NCBI GenBank assembly: GCA_039935015.1
Contig: JBDTLC010000184.1
Location: forward strand, 1-21,311
DNA length: 21,311 bases
Reading direction: 5' to 3'
DNA from: Paralcaligenes sp039935015
GTDB lineage: Bacteria; Pseudomonadota; Gammaproteobacteria; Burkholderiales; Burkholderiaceae_B
In this document: positions 1-10,100 of the stretch, one piece after another
How the letters are laid out: every line of letters starts with the position of its first letter
Numbering within the stretch: the first letter of the stretch is position 1
Program-made: the position numbers and the translations under genes
The notes under the pieces: generated by a model
Database searches by the model: none
Seen by the model: only the letters and a program-made list of their open reading frames with translations
Told to the model about the DNA's origin: nothing

Positions 1-670
1 CCAGGCCCAGAGTTGCCGGCTGCCGAGGTATCTGTACGGCCCCGCCAAACGCGGCGAGAAAGGCACCCAGGGCGAACACACTGGTAAACAGCCAAGCTTG
101 ATTAACGCCCAGCGCGCCCAACATTTCGCGATCCTGGGTGGCTGCGCGAATCAGCGCGCCCCAGCGCGTGCGTGTCAACAGCAACCAAAGGCACACCAGC
201 ACAAGCGGACCCAAAACAATCAGCGCAAGGTCGTAGACTGGGAGATAACGATCAAAAACAGAAATCGCACCGCTCAGGCCCGGGGCCAGAGGCCCCAGCA
301 AATCGTCGGGGCCCCACAACCAGAGCGTGGCGTCGTTGATGACCAGTACTAGCGCGAAGGTCGCCAGCAACTGGAACATTTCAGGCGCCCGGTAGATGCG
401 CCGCAGTAAGCTGATTTCCAGCGCCGCGCCCAGCGCCCCCACACACAGCGCTGCACCGATCAGACTTAGCCAGAAACCCAATGGCCCCTGTCCCCAGTGC
501 TGCGTGAACGTATACGCAATATATATGCCCAGCATATACAACGAGCCATGCGCAAAGTTGACAATACGCGTGACACCGAAAATAAGCGACAGACCCGCCG
601 CCACTAAAAAAAGCGAGGATGCTTCTGCCAGACCATTCAGAAACTGAACGATAAAGCCGCTAAGAGGCAT
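1..670 (-). CDS. Branched-chain amino acid ABC transporter permease, LivH type (partial, C-terminus cut by window edge)
   Basis: Translating the minus strand from the ATG at 668-670 gives 223 residues without a stop up to the window edge. The protein is very hydrophobic. It opens with an amphipathic start and the typical LivH segment AAGLSLIFGVTRIVNFAHG, and further in it has the cytoplasmic loop RAATQDREMLGALGVN that LivH/LivM permeases use to contact the ATPase. Family members are about 290 residues, so roughly a quarter is missing. It would form half of the inner-membrane channel of a HAAT-family importer for amino acids, amides or urea-like compounds. It lies 42 nt downstream of the binding-protein gene on the same strand, so the two are probably co-transcribed, with LivM and the ATPases expected beyond the edge. 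The substrate cannot be told from this sequence. Confidence 0.93.
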   Translation of the reverse strand, partial: MPLSGFIVQFLNGLAEASSLFLVAAGLSLIFGVTRIVNFAHGSLYMLGIYIAYTFTQHWGQGPLGFWLSLIGAALCVGALGAALEISLLRRIYRAPEMFQLLATFALVLVINDATLWLWGPDDLLGPLAPGLSGAISVFDRYLPVYDLALIVLGPLVLVCLWLLLTRTRWGALIRAATQDREMLGALGVNQAWLFTSVFALGAFLAAFGGAVQIPRQPATLGL

Positions 671-712
671 AGAGTCGGGCTCTACCGTTACGGGCAGCGC
701 GCTTATTCACAA

Positions 713-1924
713 TTAATCAGCGCTGGCGGGGCGCCACTTTCTGACTTGCGCGTCGCTGGGCTGAACCTGGGCACCATCCACGTACTTGAAGTTCTCCATA
801 ACCCCTTTGCCATCCTTCAGCGCCAGGGTTCCGACATAAGCACCCATGGTTGACTGATGGTCGATGCCGCGATACACGATGGGACCAAAAGGTGTATTGA
901 CCGGCAGGTTTTTAAAGGCCTTCACCAGCGCCTCAGTATCAGTTGACCCCGCGCGGGCGATGCCCGCGGCCAGCGACATAATCGTGTTGTAGCCCACGAC
1001 CGAGCCCAGGCGCGGATAGTCGTGAAATTTGGCCTCATACGCGTCCAGAAACTTTTTGTGTTCGGGTGTGTTAATGGCATACCAGGGGTAGCCCGTTACC
1101 ACCCAACCGACCGGAGTCTCTTTACCCAGCGGATCGAGATATTCGGGCTCGCCGGTCAACAGGCTGACCACGGACAGGTTTTTGAAAAAGTTGCGCTGTG
1201 TGCCGGCACGTACGAATTTGGCGAGGTCGCCCGCAAACAAGACATTGAACAGCGCCTGGGGCTTGGCGTCGGACAGCGCCTGCACCACATTACCCGCATC
1301 AATCTTGCCCAAAGGCGCGGCCTGTTCGGCTACGAATTCGACATCGGGCTGCGCGGCCTTGAGCAACGTCTTGAAGGTTGCAACGGCCGACTGCCCATAC
1401 TCGTAATTGGGATACACCACCGCCCAGCGCTTCTTGTTCATTTTGACTGCGGCCGGAATTAGCATCGCTACCTGCATGTAGGTAGAGGCCCTCAGGCGAT
1501 AGGTGTAATGATTGCCATCGGCCCAAACGATTTTATCGGTGAGCGGCTCGCTGGCCAGGAAGAAAACCTTTTTATGCCGGGCAAAATCCGTAACTGCCAA
1601 GCCGATATTAGACAGGAATGTACCGCACAACACGTCAGCTTTATCGCGCGTAAGAAGTTCTTGCGCAGCGCGCACGGCATCGCCCGGATTGGAGTTATCG
1701 TCACGCGTGACCAGCGCCAATTTTTTGCCATTGACTCCACCCGCTGCATTGACCTGCTCTATCGCCAGTTCCATGCCGTGTTTATATGGGCCCAGAAACC
1801 CAGGCTGCGTTTTATAACTATTAAGTTCGCCTATGGTAATGGTCCCCTGGGCGGACGAGGGAAAAGCAACGACGCTCAAGGCGCAGGCGCCCAGCAATCT
1901 GGCGTAATATCCTGTTCGGTACAT
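713..1924 (-). CDS. ABC transporter periplasmic substrate-binding protein (Peripla_BP_6 / LivK-like)
   Basis: 403 residues. A signal peptide is visible: Arg in the n-region, hydrophobic core LLGACALSVVAF and a cleavage site SSA|QG near residue 25. The mature protein begins TITIGELNSYKTQPGFLGPY and continues with AIEQVNAAGGVNGKKLALVT, the hallmark first strand and helix of type I periplasmic binding proteins for branched-chain amino acids and related ligands. Later segments such as YPNYEYGQSAV and VVGYNTIMSLAAGI fit the two-lobe fold, and the length fits the family. The start is supported by AGGAAG about 9 nt upstream of the ATG. It is the first gene of the importer operon and is followed by the LivH-type permease. 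The ligand is unknown; the family also includes urea, amide and aromatic-acid binders. Confidence 0.95.
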   Translation of the reverse strand: MYRTGYYARLLGACALSVVAFPSSAQGTITIGELNSYKTQPGFLGPYKHGMELAIEQVNAAGGVNGKKLALVTRDDNSNPGDAVRAAQELLTRDKADVLCGTFLSNIGLAVTDFARHKKVFFLASEPLTDKIVWADGNHYTYRLRASTYMQVAMLIPAAVKMNKKRWAVVYPNYEYGQSAVATFKTLLKAAQPDVEFVAEQAAPLGKIDAGNVVQALSDAKPQALFNVLFAGDLAKFVRAGTQRNFFKNLSVVSLLTGEPEYLDPLGKETPVGWVVTGYPWYAINTPEHKKFLDAYEAKFHDYPRLGSVVGYNTIMSLAAGIARAGSTDTEALVKAFKNLPVNTPFGPIVYRGIDHQSTMGAYVGTLALKDGKGVMENFKYVDGAQVQPSDAQVRKWRPASAD

Positions 1925-1970
1925 TATGGATGCTTCCTGTTTTTAGCAACTAAGTGGGTTTCGCCGATAA

Positions 1971-2001
1971 ATTGTACGCAATATAGCTATATAAGAGTCA
2001 A
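1971..2001 (-). promoter_or_regulatory. Candidate promoter of the ABC importer operon with embedded palindromes
   Basis: On the minus strand TTGACT (1996-2001) and TACAAT (1971-1976) are separated by 19 bp, a good -35/-10 pair with a slightly long spacer. The spacer contains the perfect 12-bp palindrome ATATAGCTATAT (1981-1992). The -35 overlaps a short inverted repeat, AGTCA-AC-TGACT (1996-2007 on the plus strand). Long-spacer promoters with a central dyad are often activator- or repressor-controlled. That reading is inference; only the motifs are seen. Confidence 0.4.
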
Positions 2002-2058
2002 CTGACTAAATATATACATATACACTAAGGTAGTTTAAACACCACTTGCCCACATCTT

Positions 2059-3957
2059 ATGCGCGCGCAGATCTGGATTTTTATCGTTTCTAGCTTTTGT
2101 CTTTTGACGCTTAGCCGCTGTCTGCTGGCGGCATGGCAATGGCCGCGGGTGCGTCAGGCGGGCGGGCTGCTTCCCATACTAAGGGGAGGCCTGCGTATTG
2201 ATGCCAATCAAATCGCTATTCTTGCAGGCATCCCGGCTTTGCTGAGCCCCTGGATGGGCCATTGGCCAGGAGGCGTTGCAGTCACCGGCGCATGGTTCCA
2301 GTTCGCCTGGTTTCTGCTGGTGCTGCTGGAAGTCTCGACACCGCAATTCATCTACGAATACGACACACGGCCAAACCGTCTGTATGTCGAGTACCTCAAA
2401 CACCCACAGGAAGTATTCGGCATGCTCTGGAAGGGCTACAAGGCGGTGATCGTCGGCGGAGTGCTAGTTCTGGCGATATCCTCGTGGATAGGCTACAGGC
2501 TATTCGGCGTCGCTTACCCGGACACAGCCATGACGTGGTGGCTGCGCCCGCTATTTACCGTGGCCGCTGGTGCAATCATATTTTTGGCCATACGTGGTAC
2601 GTTAGGGCATCGTCCTATCAACCCCTCGACCGTCGCCTACTGCGGCGACAGCATGCTCAACACTCTGCCGCTCAATTCGCTCTACAACGTGGCCTACGCA
2701 ATCTACAGTATGAAAAACGAACGCTCGGCCGCTGACGTATACGGCGACATGCCGCCGGACGATATGCACCGCATTGTCAACGCCTGTGCCGGGCTCGATA
2801 CCGCCACCACCGACATCCCGTCGCTTCATTTGCAAAGGCCCAGCGCGCGGCGCAAGCGACCGCTTAATCTGGTGATGATCGTTGAAGAAAGTCTGGGGGC
2901 GCAATACATTCACAATCTGGGCGGCGCCAACCTCACCCCCGAACTCGACAAGCTGGCAGCACAGGCCTGGAACTTCAGCCGGGCCTATGCCACAGGCACA
3001 CGGTCGGTGCGCGGGCTCGAGGCCGTCGTTGCGGGCTTTCCACCCACCGTGTCCGATGCCGCACTACGTTTATCGGAAGCCCAAAGCAATTTCTTCACCC
3101 TGGCCCAGGTGCTTAAACAGCAGGGCTACCGGTCACGTTTCATCTACGGCGGCGAAGCACATTTTGACAACATGAAAAGTTTCTTTTTCGGCAATGGCTT
3201 TGACGATCTATACGACCGCCCCACCTTCAAGAACCCCGCTTTCGTAGGTACCTGGGGCGCCTGCGACGAAGATATGTTCGCGCAACTGGATCGACTACTT
3301 TCCTACCCGCCCGAACAACCCACTTTTACGCTGGCGTTTTCGGTCACCAACCATTCGCCATGGGAATATCCCAGCGGCCGCATTGAAACCTCCGGCGACC
3401 CGGCCACTGTGGAAAACAGCGTTCGCTATGCCGACTGGGCCATAGGCCAGTTCTTTGAAAAGGCCCGGCAATCCGCCTATTGGGAAAACACGGTCTTTTT
3501 AATTGTGGCTGACCACGATTCACGAGTCTTTGGCGCCAACCTGGTACCGCTGCGGCATTTCCATATCCCCGCCCTGATTCTGGGCGCAGACGTAACCGCC
3601 CGACGCGACGACCGCCTGGTGAGCCAAGTCGATCTACCGCCCACACTGCTCTCGATTATGGGCTTGTGCACCGAACACCCCATGATAGGACACGACCTGA
3701 CCGTGGCGGGCGGGGGCCGAGCCATGATGCAATACAGCGACAACTACGGCTACTTGAAAGGCGACGCCCTGCTGGTACTGGAGCCGCACCGGGAGCCCAC
3801 GCAGTACCGTTATACGGCGCCAGAAACCTATACACCTATGACGGTAGATCCGGCCTTGGCAAGCGAAGCGCTGGCTCATGTACTGTGGCCCGCCTGGATG
3901 TACGAAAACCGACTTTATACGTTGCCACAGCTGCGAACCAGACCCACAACAGGGTAA
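2059..3957 (+). CDS. LTA synthase family membrane sulfatase / phosphoglycerol transferase-like protein
   Basis: 632 residues. The N-terminal part, about 1-200, has several hydrophobic segments that read as transmembrane helices. It is followed by a periplasmic alkaline-phosphatase/sulfatase-fold domain at about 270-570. Conserved elements are LNLVMIVEES (Glu276/Glu277, metal ligand), ATGTRSVRGLEA with Thr314 as the likely nucleophile, VADHDSR (Asp485-His486, metal ligands) and LRHFHIPALI (His502). These match the LtaS/OpgB/MdoB-like family, which moves phosphoglycerol or phosphoethanolamine groups onto envelope glycans or lipids. In betaproteobacteria the exact acceptor is usually unknown. 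No clear Shine-Dalgarno precedes the ATG, but upstream alternatives look no better. It is divergent from the ABC operon and followed after 65 nt by a membrane microprotein gene. Confidence 0.9.
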   Translation: MRAQIWIFIVSSFCLLTLSRCLLAAWQWPRVRQAGGLLPILRGGLRIDANQIAILAGIPALLSPWMGHWPGGVAVTGAWFQFAWFLLVLLEVSTPQFIYEYDTRPNRLYVEYLKHPQEVFGMLWKGYKAVIVGGVLVLAISSWIGYRLFGVAYPDTAMTWWLRPLFTVAAGAIIFLAIRGTLGHRPINPSTVAYCGDSMLNTLPLNSLYNVAYAIYSMKNERSAADVYGDMPPDDMHRIVNACAGLDTATTDIPSLHLQRPSARRKRPLNLVMIVEESLGAQYIHNLGGANLTPELDKLAAQAWNFSRAYATGTRSVRGLEAVVAGFPPTVSDAALRLSEAQSNFFTLAQVLKQQGYRSRFIYGGEAHFDNMKSFFFGNGFDDLYDRPTFKNPAFVGTWGACDEDMFAQLDRLLSYPPEQPTFTLAFSVTNHSPWEYPSGRIETSGDPATVENSVRYADWAIGQFFEKARQSAYWENTVFLIVADHDSRVFGANLVPLRHFHIPALILGADVTARRDDRLVSQVDLPPTLLSIMGLCTEHPMIGHDLTVAGGGRAMMQYSDNYGYLKGDALLVLEPHREPTQYRYTAPETYTPMTVDPALASEALAHVLWPAWMYENRLYTLPQLRTRPTTG

Positions 3958-4009
3958 GACATTGGCCAGACTTACGTTGTTGGAAAAGAAAAGAACTGAC
4001 GCGCCCAAC

Positions 4010-4015
4010 GGAGGT
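4010..4015 (+). promoter_or_regulatory. Strong ribosome binding site of the 40-residue microprotein
   Basis: GGAGGT lies 7 nt before the ATG at 4023, an almost ideal Shine-Dalgarno. This site is the main reason to accept the very short ORF behind it and to choose that ATG rather than any upstream in-frame codon. Confidence 0.75.
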
Positions 4016-4022
4016 ATCGCAC

Positions 4023-4145
4023 ATGTGGACGTTTTTATCAAACGCCATTTTTTTCATGACTATCGGATTTGGCCTTGGCCGCTTACGCTGGTATAGCGTT
4101 TATCGAAAATTATTGCGCAAGCGCAAGAGAATACGCTCATCCTGA
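4023..4145 (+). CDS. Small membrane protein, 40 residues, hypothetical
   Basis: The product begins MWTFLSNAIFFMTIGFGLGR: one hydrophobic segment of about 17 residues, followed by a strongly basic tail, RKLLRKRKRIRSS. This is the layout of a single-pass inner-membrane microprotein with its tail in the cytoplasm. GGAGGT sits 7 nt upstream of the ATG. It starts 65 nt after the LtaS-like sulfatase on the same strand, so the two may be co-transcribed and the small protein may be an accessory subunit of that enzyme; this is inference from position only. It converges on the autotransporter gene. I recognise no family. Confidence 0.6.
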   Translation: MWTFLSNAIFFMTIGFGLGRLRWYSVYRKLLRKRKRIRSS

Positions 4146-4179
4146 AGCCACAAACACAAGCGAATTTCGCAATAAAAGA

Positions 4180-7100
4180 TCAAAAACGTATCCTCAGATG
4201 ACCACTTATACCGTGATCCTGAACACCTCGCGCGATCTGTCCACTGTAGGATATGCCTACACTTACCGTGTCGGTCAAAGCCACATCCACCCCCGCTTCC
4301 ATAGCCAGTGCATCGCGCGCCATCGGCGTCCCAGCCACCGTAAAAGACGATCCACCATTGAAGGCCACGGTAGAAAATGGGGTGACGTTGCCAAACGCAT
4401 GGCGCCAGCCCAGCATGACTCGAGCCATCACGTCCATGCCATTGCAGGTCGTAAAATGCGTCGACGCATGAACGCCAACAGTGCTGAAAGTCGCTGACAT
4501 ATTTCGAGCACTGCTTGTCAAAGCCGCCGCGCCGCCCTGTTCAGTAAAGCCATCAGAATGCAGCTTCACATACGCAATGCCAGCAAACGGCTCAAACTTG
4601 AACGATCCGGCATTAATGCCATACCCCAGCTCACCAAAAAGCTGCGCCGTGCCGGCGTTGCTCTGTCGCCTCACCTGGTCTCCAAACCCTTTAAACGCAA
4701 TGGATCGACCTATGTCAAGGCTGTGCCATGTATAGGCCGCCCCCAGCCGCAACCCCACAGCGCCCCATTGCGCACCGCCATATAGGCCGACGTGGTAATC
4801 ATCACTGCGCCCGGTCGACATGCGATCCGCTTCGTCGAAACTCGTACGGCTATATCCCACCATCGCTCCCAAACGCCAATGGCGCGCAATCCGCGTATCG
4901 GCTCCAATAAGAAAGCCCCCTGTTGAACGATCAAGTGCTGCGGCGTTGCCATCACCCGCAGCATGACTCCAAGAGCCAAAAGCCTGGCTCCAGACCGAGC
5001 GGACCGGATCGGGCGGCACATGGACAATGCCGGCCGAGGCCACCATTACCGGTGCGTTGGAAGAATCCGCCGTATCGAAGGCCGCACGCAATCGATTGTT
5101 AGCCACATCACGCACGAAATGACTCTCTTGAATCAAAACTGATTCGGCCTGGGCATGAATTTCGCCCGACAACCGATCAAACGCAGCGCGCGCATCACTC
5201 GCCCCAAGCGGCGCCACCGCTCCCCAGATCAGATTGCCTTCTCCTGTACTCTCGGCCCCTGCGCCCGTAGCACGCTGATTGAAAGTAGAGCCGACAGCCC
5301 CAAAGGGCAGATCATTACGCACCAATTTGAGTTGAACGGTATTGGGCGTGTCGTAGACCAGAAAGGGACTGAGAAACGCAAAGTCTGACGCTACCGTTCC
5401 AAACCGGCCCCGTACTCCCTGATCAGCGGTCAAAATAGTATAGATAGAAGATGGCTTATAGGTTCCGGTCAAGCCCGTATGCAATACGGATCCGCCGTTC
5501 AGATACGCCACGCCCGTCGCATGAATCAGATCGCTGTTGTTGCCCGACGGATTGGTTTCCACCTCATAAGTAGAGCCCGACGCAAGAGTGATGCTGCCAT
5601 TGACGGTCAGGGTTCCGATCGAATTGCCCGGTGCCACCGTCGCGCCCGAAGTGACCGTTGTGCTACCTATTGCGCCACTGCCCTGCAAACGGCCTCCCGA
5701 GGCCACTGTCAGCGTGCCACCCAACTGACCATTGACCGACAAGGTGCCCGATGACACCGTAGTCTGGCCGGTGAACCCCAGACCATTACCGGTGTACCGC
5801 AGTAGCCCCACCCCTTCTTTGGCAAGAGTGCCTGCGCCCGAGATCGTCCCCGCATAACTCGCATTGCTCGCCTGATCGAAGATCACACTGCCATTATCGG
5901 TAAGATTGCTGCTGATCGAACTGCTGTCGCCAACCAGCGCACCCGCTTGAACCATCGTATTGCCGTATTGATTACTGCCGGTCAAGACCAGGGTGCCTGC
6001 GCCGGTCTTGATCAGGCTGCCTGTTCCAACGAGATTCTGAGGCACCGTAAAACTATTGCCTGCATCAGCAATGTCAAAGCTGCCGCCGGCTGTGCCCCAG
6101 ATAACTGGTCGGCTGTTTGCGGCAAAGCTTGTACCGGTGATCTGCAGCGATCCTCCGCTAAAACTCAAGGCGGTACCGGAAGTGCCCAGACTGGCATCCG
6201 ACGAGACCGACAACGTGCCCGCGCCAAGAGTTGTGCCGCCCGAATACGTATTGCTGCCCGAAAGCACCAGCGTGCCCGTTCCAGTTTTGGATAGGGAACC
6301 GGATCCAGAAATGACCCCGGAAGTCGTCAACGTTACTGCGCTGTCGGTGTTGAAAGTGTCGGCACCGGTGAGGCCGATGTTACGGCTCATTGCTACATTC
6401 GATGTCGCTCGCAGCGTGGCGCTATTCATGGTCAGCGACCCGCTCGCCGCACCCAGGCTGGCGTCCGACGCTATTGCCAAGGTACCGGCGTTAAGCGTAG
6501 TACCGCCCTGATAGGTGTTGGCTCCGGAAAGCGTCAATGCCCCGTTGCCCGCTTTCACCAGCGACCCGGTGCCCGAAATGACACCGGCAAAATTGCTGTC
6601 GGTGGACTGGCTTAGCGTCAACGCTGCCGAGCCCAAAGCCAATTCTCCACCCGCACCGCTCAGAACCCCCATCGTAAGATTGTGGCCGTTCAAATCCAGA
6701 ACGCCGCCATCGATGGTATATGTCGTCCCCGCAGGCAAGGACGTGCCGCTGTTCGCACGCAGCTCTCCAGCAGATACCGTCGTGCCGCCTTGGTAGGTAT
6801 TGATTCCCGACAGCGCCAACGTGCCATTGCCGGCTTTAATCAAAGCGCCTGCTCCGGTGATATTTCCCGAAACGGTCAGTTGCGTAGCAGCGTCGGTTTG
6901 GAATGTCCCTGAAGTATCCAGGCTTATCGCGCGCGTCGTGGAAAAGCTGCCAGTCGTGTGCAAGGTGCCCCGGCCGAAACTCAAGGCGTCGGTCGCATGA
7001 GTGCTCAGATTGTCATCCTCCGCGATTTGCAACGTGCCTGCTCCTATCCGGGTGCCGCCTTGATAAGTGTTGATGCCTGACAGAATCAAGGTGCCCTGCT

Positions 7101-10100
7101 GGGTTTTATCCAGACCGCCCGCCCCACCAATAGACGCACTTATCGTCGCAGTCACGCCATCGAGCACGCGAATTTCAGGGGATCCGCTTGAGTCATCCAA
7201 CTGCAGTGTCCCAAAGGAGCCGGGGGCCAGATCAAATCCATCGGACACAAACTGCAGGCCTTTGAAGGACTGCACGCCATCGACGGTAACCGTGCCCGAT
7301 GTTCCCAGAAAAACGCCGTAACTGTCGCCCCAGTGCGCAGGTGCAATTCCCGCCAGGTTGTTCCAGTTCGTATTCGTGCTGTTCCAAGTACCCGAACCCC
7401 CATTCCATATCTGCAACTGATCTGTCCCATTGGGCAAAACCACCAGATCAATGGCGTGACTCGCGCCCGTATATATCGAAAATAACGTCGAATTAGTTCC
7501 AGGCGGTACAGTACCGATCTGTAGGCCAGAACCGCTGAGTGCTCCACCATAGGTCATCAGCCGATAAAAGCCGACCGGCGCAAAACCATCCGACCCTTCC
7601 ACGTTCACTTTACCGCTTAACGCTGCATTGCCAGTCACCCGGATAAGATCCGCCTCGTCCGATCGTGCGAGAGTGGAAGACGGATCAATCAACTGATAAT
7701 CTAAGGCCGAACCGCTGGCCAATGTCAAATCGCCGTTGACCGCAAGTGGACCTAACGGCGCGCCCGGAGCCACGTTGGCACCTGACCGGACAACCGTACT
7801 ACCCACCGAGCCATTGCCTTGCAGCGTGCCACCCGCCGCAACGTCAACCGTTCCACCCAAGCTGCCCGTCACCGACAGAGTGCCCCCCGAAATCTTAGTC
7901 TGGCCACTAAAACCCGAACTCGCGCCCGAAAGTTGGGTTATACCCGATAAGACATCTACCGTGCCCCAACCCGACAATACCGGCGCAAAGATATAGTCGC
8001 CGCTGGTGTGATTGAAAATAAGATTGGCGCTTGATCCGTAAGCGGAGTCATTGCTGAAGTTGACTTGGGACGCGTTGAGCGTCCCGGGCGCTTCTGCACT
8101 GGAACCCGTCAACGCACCCATAGTCAGTGTTCCAGTACTAATGCCATTGGACTGGCCTAAAAAAATTCCATCCGACCCTTGCGGAACATTGACCACGCCG
8201 CCATTGGCAATGGTTAACGTGCCCGACCCGTCAGAGCCAACAACCAGAGACTTGGAGCTGGACCAGACAGACCCTGATCCAGACACCCGCACGGAGGCCG
8301 AAGAACCCGGGGTCATGCCGATGATGCCCGCCGCGCCGGACAACTTCGTATTGCCGGCAACGACCAAGGCGCCGCTGACCACATGGACGTCTCCAGTAAA
8401 GGCGGCCGGCGTGCCCGAAACCGTCCAGTTGCTTGTGCCGTCCTTTTCAAAAAGGCCAAACCCTTGATACTGATCGCCTATGCTTGAAAGATTAAAGCTG
8501 CTATCTAAAGCGCCGCCCAAAATCAGACTGTTCTGCACCGTACCCGTCCCGGCGCCAGAAGCAGTGACCGTACCCACAATATTGAACCCCGCCTGCAACT
8601 CCAGACTATTTGTGCTGCCGCTCATTGATACAGCGGCGGCTCTGGAACCATTGCCATTTAAGCCGCCCTGGATCGTGCCGGCGCTAACAATAGTATTGAC
8701 CGAGCCCGTGGCGGATATACCCACGCCGCCCACGCCTGACTGCCCATTTTGCCCACTGCTGCCGCTGGAACCGTCGTTCAGGTGATCCCAATGATTAACG
8801 CCGCCCGCTCCATACGTGCCTGCGTTTCCCGGGCTCCCGCCGTTCCCACCGCTGACGGAGGTTCCCGTCTTAAGCGACAACTCCCCGCCTGACAGGGCTA
8901 TTCCGACTGCGCCGTTGCCGCCGTTGCCGCCATTGGCACCGTCACCGCCATTGCCTGCGTTTTGAATCGAGGAGGTATCAGAACCATTGCCGCCGTTACC
9001 TCCGTTGCCGCCATTGCCGCCATTGCCGCCCGTAATCGATACACCCGCAATGACGGCCGACCCGTTTGATCCCAACACGAGCCCTGCTCCTCCGCCTCCG
9101 CCATTGCCACCGTTGCCGCCATTGCCGCCATCGTAAGAGCCAAGATTGCCAGTAGGCACGCCACCCGCGGCGCCCAGCCCTCCGTTGCCACCACCTCCCC
9201 CATTGCCACCGACCATCAAACCATTGGATCCGGCCACCTGCAATTGGGGAGATTGGCCATACAAACCGACCGCGTTGCCGCCATTGCCGCCCGCCCCACC
9301 CACACCGGCTGCACCAGGCCACGAAGCCTCCCAACTATCTCCCAATACCGAGGCGCCATTGCCACCCAGGCCGCCGACGCCGCCGCCCCCACCAATGGCG
9401 GTCACGCCAGACCCAAGCACCAAGCTGGCGAGGTTATTCGTCATGATCAAACCTGGCCCTCCAGTGCCCGCTGCACCTCCGGGCGTCCCAGGATTGTAGG
9501 CGGCAGGATTGCTTTGATAGTCTCCTCCTGGATTTGCCGCTTCCGAAAAAGACGCTCCATTGCCGCCGCCGCCCCCCGCACCTGCTCGCACCGTTACCTG
9601 TGAGGCGGTAATGCTACCCACATTGGTGAAAACACCTGCGCCACCACCACCGCCGTTGCCCGCATACCCAGGAAAACTTTCATTTGCCGCACCATTGCCG
9701 CCATCGCCGCCCCTTCCGCCTGACCCGCCCGCGACGACCAAGCCCGGCATAAATATGAGATTACGATTGGCAAGCAGACTAAAACCAGCGCCTCCACCGC
9801 CACCTCCACCGCCACCTCCACCATTGCCACAGCCATTAAAACAACTCCCCGCCTGGCCGCTGTTTCCACCCGCCCCGCCATCCCCGCCCGTAATCTGCCA
9901 CGCCCCGCCCACCGATACCGAGCCCGTCCCCGCATTGAGCAAGACCCCATTCGCCCCACCGCCGCCGCCGCCGCCGCTACCCGCATCACCTGTCGTAAAA
10001 TAGCCGCCGCCGTTCTGCCCGGTGCCGCCAGCGTTGCCGCTCCACCCAATAAGATTTTTGCCCCGCGGGATATCGTCTCCGATATACCCTAGCCACCGTG

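Noticed and set aside
4146..4179. GCGAA-T-TTCGC dyad between the microprotein and autotransporter genes as a bidirectional terminator
   Set aside because: The stem is only 5 bp with a loop too small to fold well and has no proper T run, so it cannot be supported as a terminator.
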